Of a DNA stretch of 64,000 nt, positions 44,718 to 53,696 are shown piece by piece. The stretch is taken from the NCBI GenBank assembly GCA_035465395.1, contig DATHRK010000103.1:37601-101600 (forward strand). The letters are read 5' to 3'. Both the position numbers and the translations under genes were made by a program. Under the pieces are notes generated by a model that did not search any database, was not told where the DNA came from, and saw nothing but the letters and a program-made list of their open reading frames with translations. The stretch comes from DATHRK01 sp035465395 (GTDB lineage: Bacteria > Gemmatimonadota > Gemmatimonadetes > Longimicrobiales > RSA9). Each line of letters starts with the position of its first letter. Within the stretch, counting starts at the first letter, position 1.

Positions 44718-45299
44718 TCAGGCGCCGCCGGGGACCCGCTCGAGGGCCGTGCGGGCGAGAGAGGTCAGGGCGTCGCGGGGGTCCGCGTCGCCCATGGCCC
44801 CGAGGGATAGCATGAATCCCGGCCGGAAGACGTGGAGCTGCATGAGCGCCGGGCTCCATCCAGCTCCCGCTCCAAGCACAGGCACGGGATCGAATTCGAA
44901 GTCGGGCATCGCATTCTGGCGCATGTCCTCGATGCTGGCCCGGAGGGCGGCGTCGGGGTCGGTGATGGTGCGATCCGGCCGATAAGCGACCGAGACGCTG
45001 GGCTGCGCCGCCTCGTTCGCCGCCTCGAAGATGCAGATGGAGAAGTAGTTCTCGCCCTCCCCGGTGCCGTGCTCCTGGAGGCGCCCGTCCTCGAACGTGG
45101 TCCCGAAGGCCTCGGCCACCTCGGCCGAGGAGAGGAGGTCGCAAGCGCCCACACGGGGCGGGGCCCCGGTGGCCTGCGCGCCGGGCGCCTGCGCGGGCGC
45201 GGTGTCCCCGGAGTCCGCGGGATCCCGGGCCGCGTCACGATCCCCGCAGGCGGCGCCCAGCAGAGACGCCAGGAGGAGGGGGACGATGCGCTTGATCAT
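44718..45299 (-). CDS. Lipoprotein, DUF3558-like
   Basis: A 193-residue lipoprotein: signal with lipobox (LLASLLGAAC, then GDRD), a Pro/Ala-rich linker, then GACDLLSSAEVAEAFGTTF, which resembles the opening of DUF3558-type small lipoproteins, where a conserved cysteine precedes the LL-x-x-x-EV helix. Later NYFSICIFEA supplies the second cysteine. A distant relative with the same CxLL/CELI opening is encoded at 48300 on the other strand, so the two bracket the intervening operon. Start is ATG 45299, chosen for the signal; an upstream ATG adds 17 unrelated residues. Confidence 0.65.
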   Translation of the reverse strand: MIKRIVPLLLASLLGAACGDRDAARDPADSGDTAPAQAPGAQATGAPPRVGACDLLSSAEVAEAFGTTFEDGRLQEHGTGEGENYFSICIFEAANEAAQPSVSVAYRPDRTITDPDAALRASIEDMRQNAMPDFEFDPVPVLGAGAGWSPALMQLHVFRPGFMLSLGAMGDADPRDALTSLARTALERVPGGA

Positions 45300-45531
45300 G
45301 AGGTTTCCGGGGTAGAGGTAGTGGCGGCCGGCATCGCTCCGCATGGACAACGTTCAGCCGCCGGGGCGGAAGGACAAGCCCCGGTCGGACCATTGACCAC
45401 GGACTTTCGCGTTGGTATGCATGTGGCGAAGCCGCCGCTTCTCGCCCCTGGAGCCTCCTGCGGACGCTTCCGCCGGTCGAGCCCCGTCGGTCCGGGCTCT
45501 CCGGTCATACCTGGACCTGCCGAGGTCAGTT

Positions 45532-46296
45532 ATGCGACCGAACGCGACGGGCGCCGGATGGCGCGGTACCCCGCTCCTGCCTCTTCTCTCGCCTCTCCTC
45601 CTGGCCGTCCTCACGGGCGCCGCCGCTGGGGGGACGATCCGCGCGCAGGGCGCGTCGGCCCAAGAGGTGGACGAGGCCGCGGCGGAGGAGTACGTGCGGG
45701 AGATCATGGACCCCACGGTCTGGACGCTCGAGCCCGAGTCGAGCCCGGCGCTGCCCACGGGGCGCATCGCCGTGGCGGAAGGAGCGGCGGGTTCGGCGGG
45801 GGTGCAGTTCAAGGTGGGGGACCTGGACATCATGCAACCCGTCCAGGTGACACTGCTGACGCCGGAGAGCGGGGCCCCACTGCGGCTGGAGCTTCGGAAG
45901 TACCACTGGTCCACGGAGCCGGACCGCTCCAGCGATACGGGCGCGGCGGGCATCGCCATCGAGCCGCTCCGGACGCAGGGCGACCTCTACGTGCGGGTGG
46001 TTTCGCCCGCCGGCACCAGGCCGTACCGGCTGGGCGTGTGGGTGGGGGACGCCGTGGAGCCGGAGCGGAAGCCGGCCGTGGTCGCATACGGCGCCGTCGT
46101 CGGGTCCGAGGGGAATGCGGACGCAAGCGCCGGCTCCGCGGGCGGCGCTTCCGCGGATGCCGGGCGCGATTCGGCAGGCGGCGGTGGGGGTCTGGTGCTC
46201 TACGTGATTGCCGGGCTGCTGGCGGCGGTGGTGGTGTTGCTGGGCGTGCTCGTGCTGCGTCGTCCCGCCCGCTCCGGCAAAGGGGGTGCCGCATGA
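45532..46296 (+). CDS. Exported single-pass membrane protein of unknown function
   Basis: A 254-residue protein with an N-terminal signal (LLPLLSPLLLAVLTGAAAGG), a beta-rich periplasmic domain (VQFKVGDLDIMQPVQVTLLT, then YVRVVSPAGTRPYRLGVWVG), a Gly/Ala/Ser linker and a C-terminal membrane helix (VLYVIAGLLAAVVVLLGVLV) ending in a few basic residues. This tail-anchored layout would fix the domain in the periplasm. GAGG lies 8 nt before ATG 45532. It is the first gene of a three-gene overlapping operon. No family recognised. Confidence 0.65.
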   Translation: MRPNATGAGWRGTPLLPLLSPLLLAVLTGAAAGGTIRAQGASAQEVDEAAAEEYVREIMDPTVWTLEPESSPALPTGRIAVAEGAAGSAGVQFKVGDLDIMQPVQVTLLTPESGAPLRLELRKYHWSTEPDRSSDTGAAGIAIEPLRTQGDLYVRVVSPAGTRPYRLGVWVGDAVEPERKPAVVAYGAVVGSEGNADASAGSAGGASADAGRDSAGGGGGLVLYVIAGLLAAVVVLLGVLVLRRPARSGKGGAA

Positions 46297-46991
46297 GGGT
46301 GGGCACCGGTGTCGTGATGCTGCTGTTCGGGCTGGGAGCCGTGGCGCCGTCCGCGGCGGCGCAGGACCCGAAGCCGTCGAGCGTGGGAGACTTCCTGTCC
46401 GCTGTGAACGAGGCCCTGAGCGATCCGTCCATCGGAGCTTCCGCCCAGAAGGGCCTGGGGACGGGCGGCTTCAGCCGGCTGTCGGATCTGGCCAAGTCGG
46501 GCGCCGCGGCGGCCCGGTTCGGGGAGTTCGCCACGCTGACCCCGGAGGACGAGGCCGCGCGTCCGGACCTCGACCCCGCCGGGCTCCCCCAGATCCCGTC
46601 CCACTGCGCCGACCTCGGGGCGTCGTGCGCCCGCTGCTACGGGGACGCGCAGGCGGAGCTGGAGAACCTGCGCGTCTACTTCGAGCAGCTCCGGCGCGTG
46701 GACCGGAGCACGCGACGCTACTACAGCGCGGCCATGAGCGTGGGCGACGGCATCGCCACCCTCCACATGGGTGCGGCCCTGGCCTGGCAGGAGGAGAAGA
46801 TCAAGATCGCCCGGTCCATGCAGAGCTTCGACGCGTCCGTGGAGGTGAAGCAGAAGGAGCTGTTGGAGCGCCTCCAGGACGCGCTCCGCACCATCGGGGC
46901 GTGCGAGTCGGAGCACTTCGGCGTGGACGACTGGTACGATCGGTTCGGCTTCGTCTACTACAACTTCTTCGCCCTGAAGTACGGCACGTGA
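46293..46991 (+). CDS. Exported helical protein of unknown function
   Basis: A 232-residue secreted protein: signal (VVMLLFGLGAVAPSAAAQ), then a helical body with LGASCARCYGDAQAELENLR, whose CxxC could bind metal or form a disulfide, and a long amphipathic stretch (EEKIKIARSMQSFDASVEVK) likely to be coiled coil. The C-terminus is aromatic (DRFGFVYYNFFALKYGT). The ATG overlaps the preceding stop and the stop overlaps the next GTG. Unknown family; co-translation with an OmpA-type protein suggests an envelope complex. Confidence 0.65.
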   Translation: MRVGTGVVMLLFGLGAVAPSAAAQDPKPSSVGDFLSAVNEALSDPSIGASAQKGLGTGGFSRLSDLAKSGAAAARFGEFATLTPEDEAARPDLDPAGLPQIPSHCADLGASCARCYGDAQAELENLRVYFEQLRRVDRSTRRYYSAAMSVGDGIATLHMGAALAWQEEKIKIARSMQSFDASVEVKQKELLERLQDALRTIGACESEHFGVDDWYDRFGFVYYNFFALKYGT

Positions 46992-48259
46992 GCGGGCGCG
47001 GGGGTGCCCGCGGGAGTCGCGCGGCCCTCGCGCTGGCCCTCGCCCTCCCTCTGTCGGCCCCGGGGTGCGGCGGCGACCGGCCGGGAGGCGGTCCCCAGCG
47101 TGGGGCGGCGGCGGGGCCCGGGGCGGCGGTCGAAGCCCCCGGGGACGGGGGCGTGGGGCGGGCGGTCCCGGACACGCTGCCCCCCGGGTACTCCGGTCCG
47201 GGAGCCGCCGCGGCCCCAGGGGTGGGCGTCCGGGTGGACCCGTCGTCGCTGCAGCGCGTGGAGAGGGTGCCTCTGGTGGAGGGGCTCACGGTGGTCACGG
47301 CCGTGCGCGTCACGGGGATGGACTTCGAGTCGGTCAAGCAGGTCCAGGAGGTCGGGGAGGACGGCTACCTGCTCCTCTACTCGGCCGACGCGCCGGATCG
47401 CATGGGCGGGAAGCCGCGCCAGGTGCGGGTGCGGCGCCGTGTGCTGTGGGAGGACCTCCGGAGCGCGCCTACGTTCCGGATCGATTTCGGCGAGGACGAG
47501 CCCGAACTGTTCCGGGGCACCACGGCCATCGGCTTGTCCAGCTCCGTGTTCCAACGGATCCGGGATGACGGGAGCGGCACCCTGACGGTGGCGGGGACGC
47601 CCACGGCGGAGCACGCGGTGTACGGCATGCTCACGGGCACGCCCGAGTTCACCGGGGCCGTGACCTTCCTGGAGGAGGCGCTGGTCCCGGTGGCCGTGAA
47701 CGGTGTGGCATCGGCGTTGCCCGCGGTGCGGGTGCGGGGCACCCTCACCGACGATGTGGATGATCTCCCCTTCGAAGCCGATTTCCTCGATGACGCCCGA
47801 CACCCCATCGCCCTCCGCTGGCGGCTGGCGGACGAGGGCCTGGATGTGGTGGCGATCGACTGGCCGGGGGACGCCACTTTCGATGTGCTGGAGGAGCGGC
47901 TGTCCCTGGGGGAGTCCGTCACGCTCCCGGGGATCTATTTCGATTTCGGCAGCGACGTGCTGCGACCCCAATCCGAGCGGGCGCTGGATGCCGCGGCCGC
48001 CATGCTGGGGACGCATCCGGAGTGGCGCCTCCGGATCGAGGGACACACGGACAGCGTGGGCGACGACGCAGCTAACCGGGCGCTGTCGGCCCGACGCGCG
48101 GAGGCCGTCCGGCGGGCGCTGGCTCAGCGACTGGGCGGGGAAGCGGACCGGTTCGACGCGGTGGGACTGGGGGAATCGCAACCCGTGGCGTCCAACGCGT
48201 CCCTCGAGGGGCGCGCCCGGAATCGGCGGGTGGAGCTGGCCCGGATCGACCGGAGGTGA
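46988..48259 (+). CDS. OmpA-family peptidoglycan-binding lipoprotein-like protein
   Basis: A 423-residue exported protein. The signal ends in a possible lipobox (LSAPGC, then GGDR), followed by a Gly/Pro-rich linker and an unfamiliar 220-residue domain. The C-terminal OmpA domain is clear: GIYFDFGSDVLRPQSERALD, then RLRIEGHTDSVGDDAANRAL with the Asp that binds diaminopimelate, SARRAEAVRRAL and the closing RNRRVELARI. It would anchor the neighbouring exported proteins to peptidoglycan. It starts at GTG 46988, overlapping the upstream stop. Confidence 0.85.
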   Translation: MSGRGGARGSRAALALALALPLSAPGCGGDRPGGGPQRGAAAGPGAAVEAPGDGGVGRAVPDTLPPGYSGPGAAAAPGVGVRVDPSSLQRVERVPLVEGLTVVTAVRVTGMDFESVKQVQEVGEDGYLLLYSADAPDRMGGKPRQVRVRRRVLWEDLRSAPTFRIDFGEDEPELFRGTTAIGLSSSVFQRIRDDGSGTLTVAGTPTAEHAVYGMLTGTPEFTGAVTFLEEALVPVAVNGVASALPAVRVRGTLTDDVDDLPFEADFLDDARHPIALRWRLADEGLDVVAIDWPGDATFDVLEERLSLGESVTLPGIYFDFGSDVLRPQSERALDAAAAMLGTHPEWRLRIEGHTDSVGDDAANRALSARRAEAVRRALAQRLGGEADRFDAVGLGESQPVASNASLEGRARNRRVELARIDRR

Positions 48260-48299
48260 GGGAGAGATAAGCGGACCCTGAACGCGGAGTACAGCATCC

Positions 48300-48890
48300 A
48301 TGTCGAGGCGAGCCACGGCGGCGTGGGCCGCAGTCGTGCTGGCGGCCATCCAGGTAGGCTGCGGGGGGGACGACGGGGACGGCCCCCCGGCCGCAGCGCC
48401 CCACGCGGAGGCCCCGCCCAGCGCGGTGGAGGCGGACCCGACCGCCCCGGGGGACGCGTGTGAACTCATCACCGCGGAGGAGGTGGCTGCGCTGGCGGGG
48501 ACCGCGGTCCGGGCCGTGGAGTGGGGGACGGAGCGAACGGGCCGCTCGACGGTAACGGAGTGCTGGTACGAGGGCGGTGACCCGGCCGCCTCCACGCCCT
48601 ACCTCCACACCACGGTCTACTGGTCGGGTGGCGCCGAGGAGTGGCGCAGCAGCGCCCGCGGGGCGCAGGTGGCGGAGGGCATGCTCAACGAGCCGGACGA
48701 TGGATACGACCCGTCGTCTCTGTTCGAGACACGGCGCGTGGATGTTGGCGACCGGGCCATCTTCCGGGCTCTGCTCCCCTCCCACGTGCTGCAGGGAGAC
48801 GTCCTGATCGAGATGGAGTTCCCCGCCCTCGACGTGGATGCGCAGGGGTTCGAAGGCCTGGCCCGGACCGCCCTGGCCCGGCTGGGGTGA
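48300..48890 (+). CDS. Lipoprotein, DUF3558-like
   Basis: A 196-residue lipoprotein. The signal ends VLAAIQVGC, then GGDDGD; after a Pro/Ala linker comes DACELITAEEVAALAGTAV, the same opening helix as the protein encoded at 44718, and later VTECWYEGG supplies the paired cysteine. Overall similarity is low outside these points. Family function is unknown. ATG 48300 has CGGAG upstream. It closes the rightward operon 40 nt after the OmpA-type gene. Confidence 0.65.
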   Translation: MSRRATAAWAAVVLAAIQVGCGGDDGDGPPAAAPHAEAPPSAVEADPTAPGDACELITAEEVAALAGTAVRAVEWGTERTGRSTVTECWYEGGDPAASTPYLHTTVYWSGGAEEWRSSARGAQVAEGMLNEPDDGYDPSSLFETRRVDVGDRAIFRALLPSHVLQGDVLIEMEFPALDVDAQGFEGLARTALARLG

Positions 48891-49112
48891 TGGTGATGTC
48901 GCCCTGCCAGCCAGCCCCGCGAAGCTCCGTGTGGCTCCGGACGGCGAGCCTGGCGGCACGGTTGAGCACCCGGTTCACCCTGTGGGGCACGGGGGATCGC
49001 CCAGGACGCGGGGGTACGGGGTGGGCGTTCATCTGGTTGACGACCCCCTTCGAGTGATTCCCGCAGGTGCGGGGGTGGGATTCCTCTATTCAACTCCGTC
49101 ATCGCACCCTCC

Positions 49113-52100
49113 TCACCGCGTAGCTCCCGCGGGCAAGGAAACGGACGTCGCCGGAGCGGCCTCCACCGGGATGCCCACCGGATCGTCCTGCTCGGTCCTG
49201 CGGCGCAGCCGTGCCTCCTGCCATAGCGAATAGACCGCCGGGATCACCAACAGCGTCAGGATGGTGGCCGACACCATCCCACCCACCATCGGCGTCGCGA
49301 TCCGCTTCATCACGCTGGCTCCGGTGCCGTGACCCCACAGGATCGGCAACAGGCCCGCGATCACCGCGGTGGCCGTCATGACGACCGGCCGCAGCCGCTG
49401 GCCCGCTCCCTCGCGCACCGCCTCCAGCACGTCCTGGGGGGTCGAGAGTGTCCGGGCTTCCACGCGGCGGGTATGGGCGAGGTCCAGGTAGATCAGCAGC
49501 ACCACCCCTATCTCCGTCGCGACGCCCGCGAGGGCGATGAAACCGATCGCGGTGGCCACCGACCAGTTGTAGCCGAGGAGCGCCATCAGCAGGACTCCGC
49601 CCACCATGGCGAATGGCAGCGACGCCATGACCATCAGGGTCTCCGCGACGGTGCGGAAGTTGAAGTACAGCAGAAGGAAGATGATGATCAGCGTGGCCGG
49701 CACGACCAGCACGAGCTTTTCTTTCGCGCGCTGCATGTATTCGTACTGCCCCGACCACTCCAGCGTGTAGCCGGCCGGCAGCGTCACGAGGTCTTCCACC
49801 ATTTCCTTGGCGTCGCCCACGTAGCCGCCCAGGTCGCGGCCCTCCACGTCCACGTAGACCCACGCGGTCGGGAAGGCGCCCTCGGTCTTCACCGCCATGG
49901 GGCCGTTGACACGGCGGATGTCGGCGACCTGGCCCAGGGGGATCTGGGCGCTGCCACCGCCGCCCGGTGGGGTCATCCCGCCCATGGCTTCCATTCCGCC
50001 GGAGTTCGCCGGGCCACGCTGTGAGACTGGCAGCAGCACCTCGGCCAGCTTCTCCGGCTGATCCCGGAGCTCGTGCGGATAGCGCAGCCGCACCGCGTAA
50101 CGCTCCCGTCCTTCGACGGTCTGCGTGATGGTCATGCCGCCAACAGCGGACGCGAGCACCATCTGGACGTCCTCGATGTTCAGCCCGTAGCGCGCGGCCG
50201 CGCTTCGGTCGATGTCCACGTCGAGGTAGTATCCAGACACCGCCCGCTCGGCGAACACGGAGCGCGTGCCGGGCACCATCCGTATGGCAGACTCGATCTC
50301 GCGCCCGACGCGCTCGAGTTCCGCGAGCTCGGGCCCGAAGATCTTGATGCCGACCGGGGTGCGGATGCCGGTGGCGAGCATGTCGATGCGGCCCTTGATG
50401 GGCATCGTCCAGGAGTTGGTGATCCCCGGGAACCGGACCAGCGAGTCCATCTCCGCGACCAGGCGGTCCATGGTCATGCCGTCGCGCCATTCCTCTTCAG
50501 GCTTCAGCGCGATGGTGGTCTCGAACATGTCGAGACCGGCGGGGTCCGTCGCCGTGGTGGCGCGGCCGGCCTTCCCGAACACGCTCCGCACCTCCGGAAT
50601 CGCCTTCAGAATGCTGTCCTGGCGCTGCAGCACCAGCGCGGCCTGGCTGACGCCGATGCCGGGCAGGGTCGTCGGCATGTAGAGCACCGTGCCCTCGTTC
50701 AGCGGGGGCATGAACTCACTGCCGATGCCGCGGAACGGAATCCAGGTCAGCACGAGCGCGGCGACCGCGCTGGCGATCACCGGCCAGCGCCAGCGAAGCA
50801 CCCCGTCGATGACCGGGCGGTACGCGTGCTCGAGCGCTCGCGAAACCGGGTTGCGGCGCTCGGTGCGCAGCTTGCCGCGGATGAACAGACCCATCGCCAC
50901 GGGGACCAGCGTCACGGCGAGCAGGCTCGAGGCCGCCATGGCCAGCGTCTTGGTCCAGGCCAGCGGCTTGAACAGCCGCCCCTCCTGGGCCTGGAGGCTG
51001 AACACCGGCAGGAAGCTCACGGTGATGATGAGCAGGCTGAAGAACAGCGCCGGCCCGACCTCCTTGGCGCTGCGCACGACCGTAGCCCAGAGCTCGGGGC
51101 CCGTGAGCTCGTTCGTGTGCAGGACCCCGTCGTCCTCGGGGGCGTCCCGGCCCCCCGCGCGCAGGCGTCTGCGCTTGGCGAGGATGTCGCGCTCGAGGTG
51201 CTTGTGCATGTTCTCGATCATCACGATCGCCGCGTCGATCATGGCCCCGATGGCGATCGCGATCCCCCCCAGGCTCATGATGTCGGCGCCGATCCCCAGC
51301 AGCCGCATGACGATGAACGCCATGAGGATGCCCACGGGGAGGGTCAGGATCGCGACCAGCGCGCTCCGCGCGTGGAAGAGGAACAGGATCGCCACGAGCG
51401 CGACGACGATCGACTCCTCGAGCAGTTTCTCCTTCAGGGTGTCGATGGCGCGCTCGATCAGGTCGCTGCGGTCGTAGACGGGCCGGACCACGACGCCCGG
51501 CGGGAGCCCGTCCTCGATCTGCGCCAGCTTCGCCTTCACGCGTCCGATCGTCGCGAGCGCGTTCTCGCCGAAGCGCATGACGACGATGCCCCCGACCACG
51601 TCGCCGCGCCCGTCCAGGTCGGCCAACCCGCGGCGCACGTCCGGGCTCAGCTGCACCGTCGCGACGTCGGCGATGCGGATCGGGGTGCCGGACGCCGTCG
51701 CGCCCACCACGACGTTCTCGATGTCCTCGGCGCTCTGCAGGTATCCGAGCCCGCGGACCATGTACTCGCGCTCGGACAGCTCCATCATCATCGCGCCGAC
51801 GTCCTGGTTCGACGCCTGGATCGCCGACATGACGCGCGAGATGGGGATGCCGTACCCCCGTAGCCGCGCCGGGTCGACGGTCACCTCGTAGGTCTTTTCG
51901 AAGCCGCCCACGCTCGCGACCTCGCTCACGCCCGGTACGGCGGTGAGCTGATAGCGCAGGTACCAGTCCTGGATGGAGCGCAGGCCGGCGAGGTCGTGCG
52001 TGCCCGAGGTGTCCTCGAGCACGTACTGGTAGACCCAGCCGAGGCCCGTCGCGTCGGGGCCGAGCGCCGCGTCCGCGCTCCGCGGCAGCCGCCCGCGGAT

Positions 52101-52448
52101 CGCCGACAGGTACTCCAGCACCCGGCTCCGCGCCCAGTACAGGTCGGTGCCGTCTTCGAAGATGACGTACACGAACGAGACGCCGAAGAACGAATACCCG
52201 CGCACGGTCTGCGCGCCGGGCACCTTCAGCATCTCGCTGGCGATGGGGTAGGTGACCTGGTCTTCGACGATCTGGGGCGCCTGGCCTTCGTAATCCGTCT
52301 GGACGATCACCTGTATGTCGGACAGGTCGGGCAGCGCCTCGAGCGGCGTGCGCTGCACCGCCACGATGCCGCCTGCCACGACGAACGCGGTGAAGATCAG
52401 GACGATCAGCCTGTTCTCGATGGACCACTCGATGACGCGCTTCAGCAT
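49113..52448 (-). CDS. cusA: CusA-type copper/silver RND efflux pump
   Basis: A 1111-residue inner-membrane RND transporter of the heavy-metal-efflux group, driving Cu(I)/Ag(I) from periplasm and cytosol to the outside using the proton gradient. The three methionines that bind metal in E. coli CusA (573, 623, 672) are matched by M591 (LYMPTTLPG), M641 (LDMFETT) and M690 (RIDMLATG), with identical spacing (50 and 49). LGGIAIAIGAMIDAAIVMIE carries the proton-relay acid. Length is about 60 longer than CusA, partly through a charged loop (RRRLRAGGRDAPEDDG). The ATG at 52448 is followed by the standard MLKRVIEWSIENR. It is the third gene of the cusC-B-A order. Confidence 0.94.
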   Translation of the reverse strand: MLKRVIEWSIENRLIVLIFTAFVVAGGIVAVQRTPLEALPDLSDIQVIVQTDYEGQAPQIVEDQVTYPIASEMLKVPGAQTVRGYSFFGVSFVYVIFEDGTDLYWARSRVLEYLSAIRGRLPRSADAALGPDATGLGWVYQYVLEDTSGTHDLAGLRSIQDWYLRYQLTAVPGVSEVASVGGFEKTYEVTVDPARLRGYGIPISRVMSAIQASNQDVGAMMMELSEREYMVRGLGYLQSAEDIENVVVGATASGTPIRIADVATVQLSPDVRRGLADLDGRGDVVGGIVVMRFGENALATIGRVKAKLAQIEDGLPPGVVVRPVYDRSDLIERAIDTLKEKLLEESIVVALVAILFLFHARSALVAILTLPVGILMAFIVMRLLGIGADIMSLGGIAIAIGAMIDAAIVMIENMHKHLERDILAKRRRLRAGGRDAPEDDGVLHTNELTGPELWATVVRSAKEVGPALFFSLLIITVSFLPVFSLQAQEGRLFKPLAWTKTLAMAASSLLAVTLVPVAMGLFIRGKLRTERRNPVSRALEHAYRPVIDGVLRWRWPVIASAVAALVLTWIPFRGIGSEFMPPLNEGTVLYMPTTLPGIGVSQAALVLQRQDSILKAIPEVRSVFGKAGRATTATDPAGLDMFETTIALKPEEEWRDGMTMDRLVAEMDSLVRFPGITNSWTMPIKGRIDMLATGIRTPVGIKIFGPELAELERVGREIESAIRMVPGTRSVFAERAVSGYYLDVDIDRSAAARYGLNIEDVQMVLASAVGGMTITQTVEGRERYAVRLRYPHELRDQPEKLAEVLLPVSQRGPANSGGMEAMGGMTPPGGGGSAQIPLGQVADIRRVNGPMAVKTEGAFPTAWVYVDVEGRDLGGYVGDAKEMVEDLVTLPAGYTLEWSGQYEYMQRAKEKLVLVVPATLIIIFLLLYFNFRTVAETLMVMASLPFAMVGGVLLMALLGYNWSVATAIGFIALAGVATEIGVVLLIYLDLAHTRRVEARTLSTPQDVLEAVREGAGQRLRPVVMTATAVIAGLLPILWGHGTGASVMKRIATPMVGGMVSATILTLLVIPAVYSLWQEARLRRRTEQDDPVGIPVEAAPATSVSLPAGATR

Positions 52449-52460
52449 CGGTGCGCTCCG

Positions 52461-53696
52461 TCAGCCGCCGTGCCCGGCGTCTTCACCGTTCGCCGCGCCG
52501 CTCGAACCTTCGCCGGATGGGGCGGAGCCCCCTGTGCCATTCATGGTCGCCATCGACGAACCCATGTTGGCTTCCGCGTCGATCAGGAAATTGGCCGAGC
52601 TGACCACGACCTCCCCCTCGGCGAGGCCCGCCAGGACCTCGATGTCCCCGCCCGCGATGAGCCCCGTCGTGATCTCCCGGGGGCTGAGCAGGCCATCCTC
52701 GGCGCGCACGAAGACCATCGATCGCTCGCCCGTGAAGTGCACGGCCGACCTGGGGATGACGAGCGCGGCGCGGTCGGCGTCGGACTCCAGCTCCAGCTTG
52801 GCGTACATGCCCGGGCGGAGGCGCAGGTCGGGGTTGGCGAGCTCCACGCGGATGCGGCCCGTGCGCGACTCCACCGACACCGTCGGATAGACGTAGGTGA
52901 TGCGCCCGGAGAAGACCTCGCCCGGGTAGGCTTCGAACGAGACCCGCGCCATCTGGCCCAGTCGTACCAGCGACAGGTCCTTCTCGAACACCTCGCCCTC
53001 GACCCAGACGGTGGACAAGTCCGCGATCCGGTACAGGTCCATCCCCGGCATGATGCGCGCGCCCTGGACGACGTTCTTCTCGACCACGATCCCGCTCGCG
53101 GGCGAGTTCAGGACGAGCGTCTTCTGTGGGGCGCGGCTCTCCTCGATGCGGTCGATCTCCTCGGCCGGAATGTCCCAGTAGCGCAGCCTGCGGCGGGCCG
53201 ACTCCAGCAGCTCCTCGGCGTTGGCAGTGGCGCGCTCACCTCCCGCGGCCTCGGCTTCAGCCGCCAGTCGCCGGGCCAGGATCAGCTCCTCCTGTGCCGA
53301 GACCAGCATCGGGCTGTACACCGCCAGCAAGGGCTGGCCACGCCGCACGGGCGCGCCCGTGAAGTCCACGTACAGGCGCTCGACCCACCCTTCGATTTTG
53401 GGGCTTACGTTGGCGAGTCGGGTTTCGTCGTATGTGACGTTTCCCACCGTGCTCACGGTCCGGGCTACCGGTCTGCGCACGGCGGCCGCGTAGGTCACGC
53501 CGATCCGGCGCGCCGCCTCGGCGTCCAGGGTCACGGGCCGTGCCGCGTCGGCTCCGGCCGCGACCGCGTGGTCGTGCCCCTCCATGGCCTCCTGCGAGGT
53601 CGCCTGATCCTGCCCGCCGAGGGCGTAGAGGGCCACGGCCGCAAGCGCCAGGGCCACCAGGCCGAGGGACAGGCCGATCTGCTTCCGGGTGTTCAT
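52461..53696 (-). CDS. cusB: CusB-type periplasmic adaptor
   Basis: A 411-residue membrane-fusion protein joining the pump to the outer-membrane channel. An N-terminal membrane helix precedes a His/Met-bearing linker (MEGHDHA), then the barrel-sandwich half-motifs (VGNVTYDETRLANVSPKIEG and VLNSPASGIVVEKNVVQGA), a short hairpin (about 115-190), and beta-barrel strands ending EVVVSSANFLIDAEA. The short hairpin and NFLIDAE ending are CusB-like. Its start overlaps the TolC-type stop (ATGA); cusA starts 12 nt downstream. The C-terminal extension is Gly/Ser-rich and ends with AGHGG. Confidence 0.92.
   Translation of the reverse strand: MNTRKQIGLSLGLVALALAAVALYALGGQDQATSQEAMEGHDHAVAAGADAARPVTLDAEAARRIGVTYAAAVRRPVARTVSTVGNVTYDETRLANVSPKIEGWVERLYVDFTGAPVRRGQPLLAVYSPMLVSAQEELILARRLAAEAEAAGGERATANAEELLESARRRLRYWDIPAEEIDRIEESRAPQKTLVLNSPASGIVVEKNVVQGARIMPGMDLYRIADLSTVWVEGEVFEKDLSLVRLGQMARVSFEAYPGEVFSGRITYVYPTVSVESRTGRIRVELANPDLRLRPGMYAKLELESDADRAALVIPRSAVHFTGERSMVFVRAEDGLLSPREITTGLIAGGDIEVLAGLAEGEVVVSSANFLIDAEANMGSSMATMNGTGGSAPSGEGSSGAANGEDAGHGG

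Noticed and set aside
49060..49073. CCCGC/GCGGG hairpin as terminator between the DUF3558-like gene and cusA
   Set aside because: Only five pairs with a 4-nt loop and no T-run; expected by chance in this sequence.
49050..49075. Possible attachment-site copy of the tRNA-Gly 3' end (TTCGAGT followed by CCCGC)
   Set aside because: Only short scattered matches to the tRNA end; far too imperfect to call a direct repeat.
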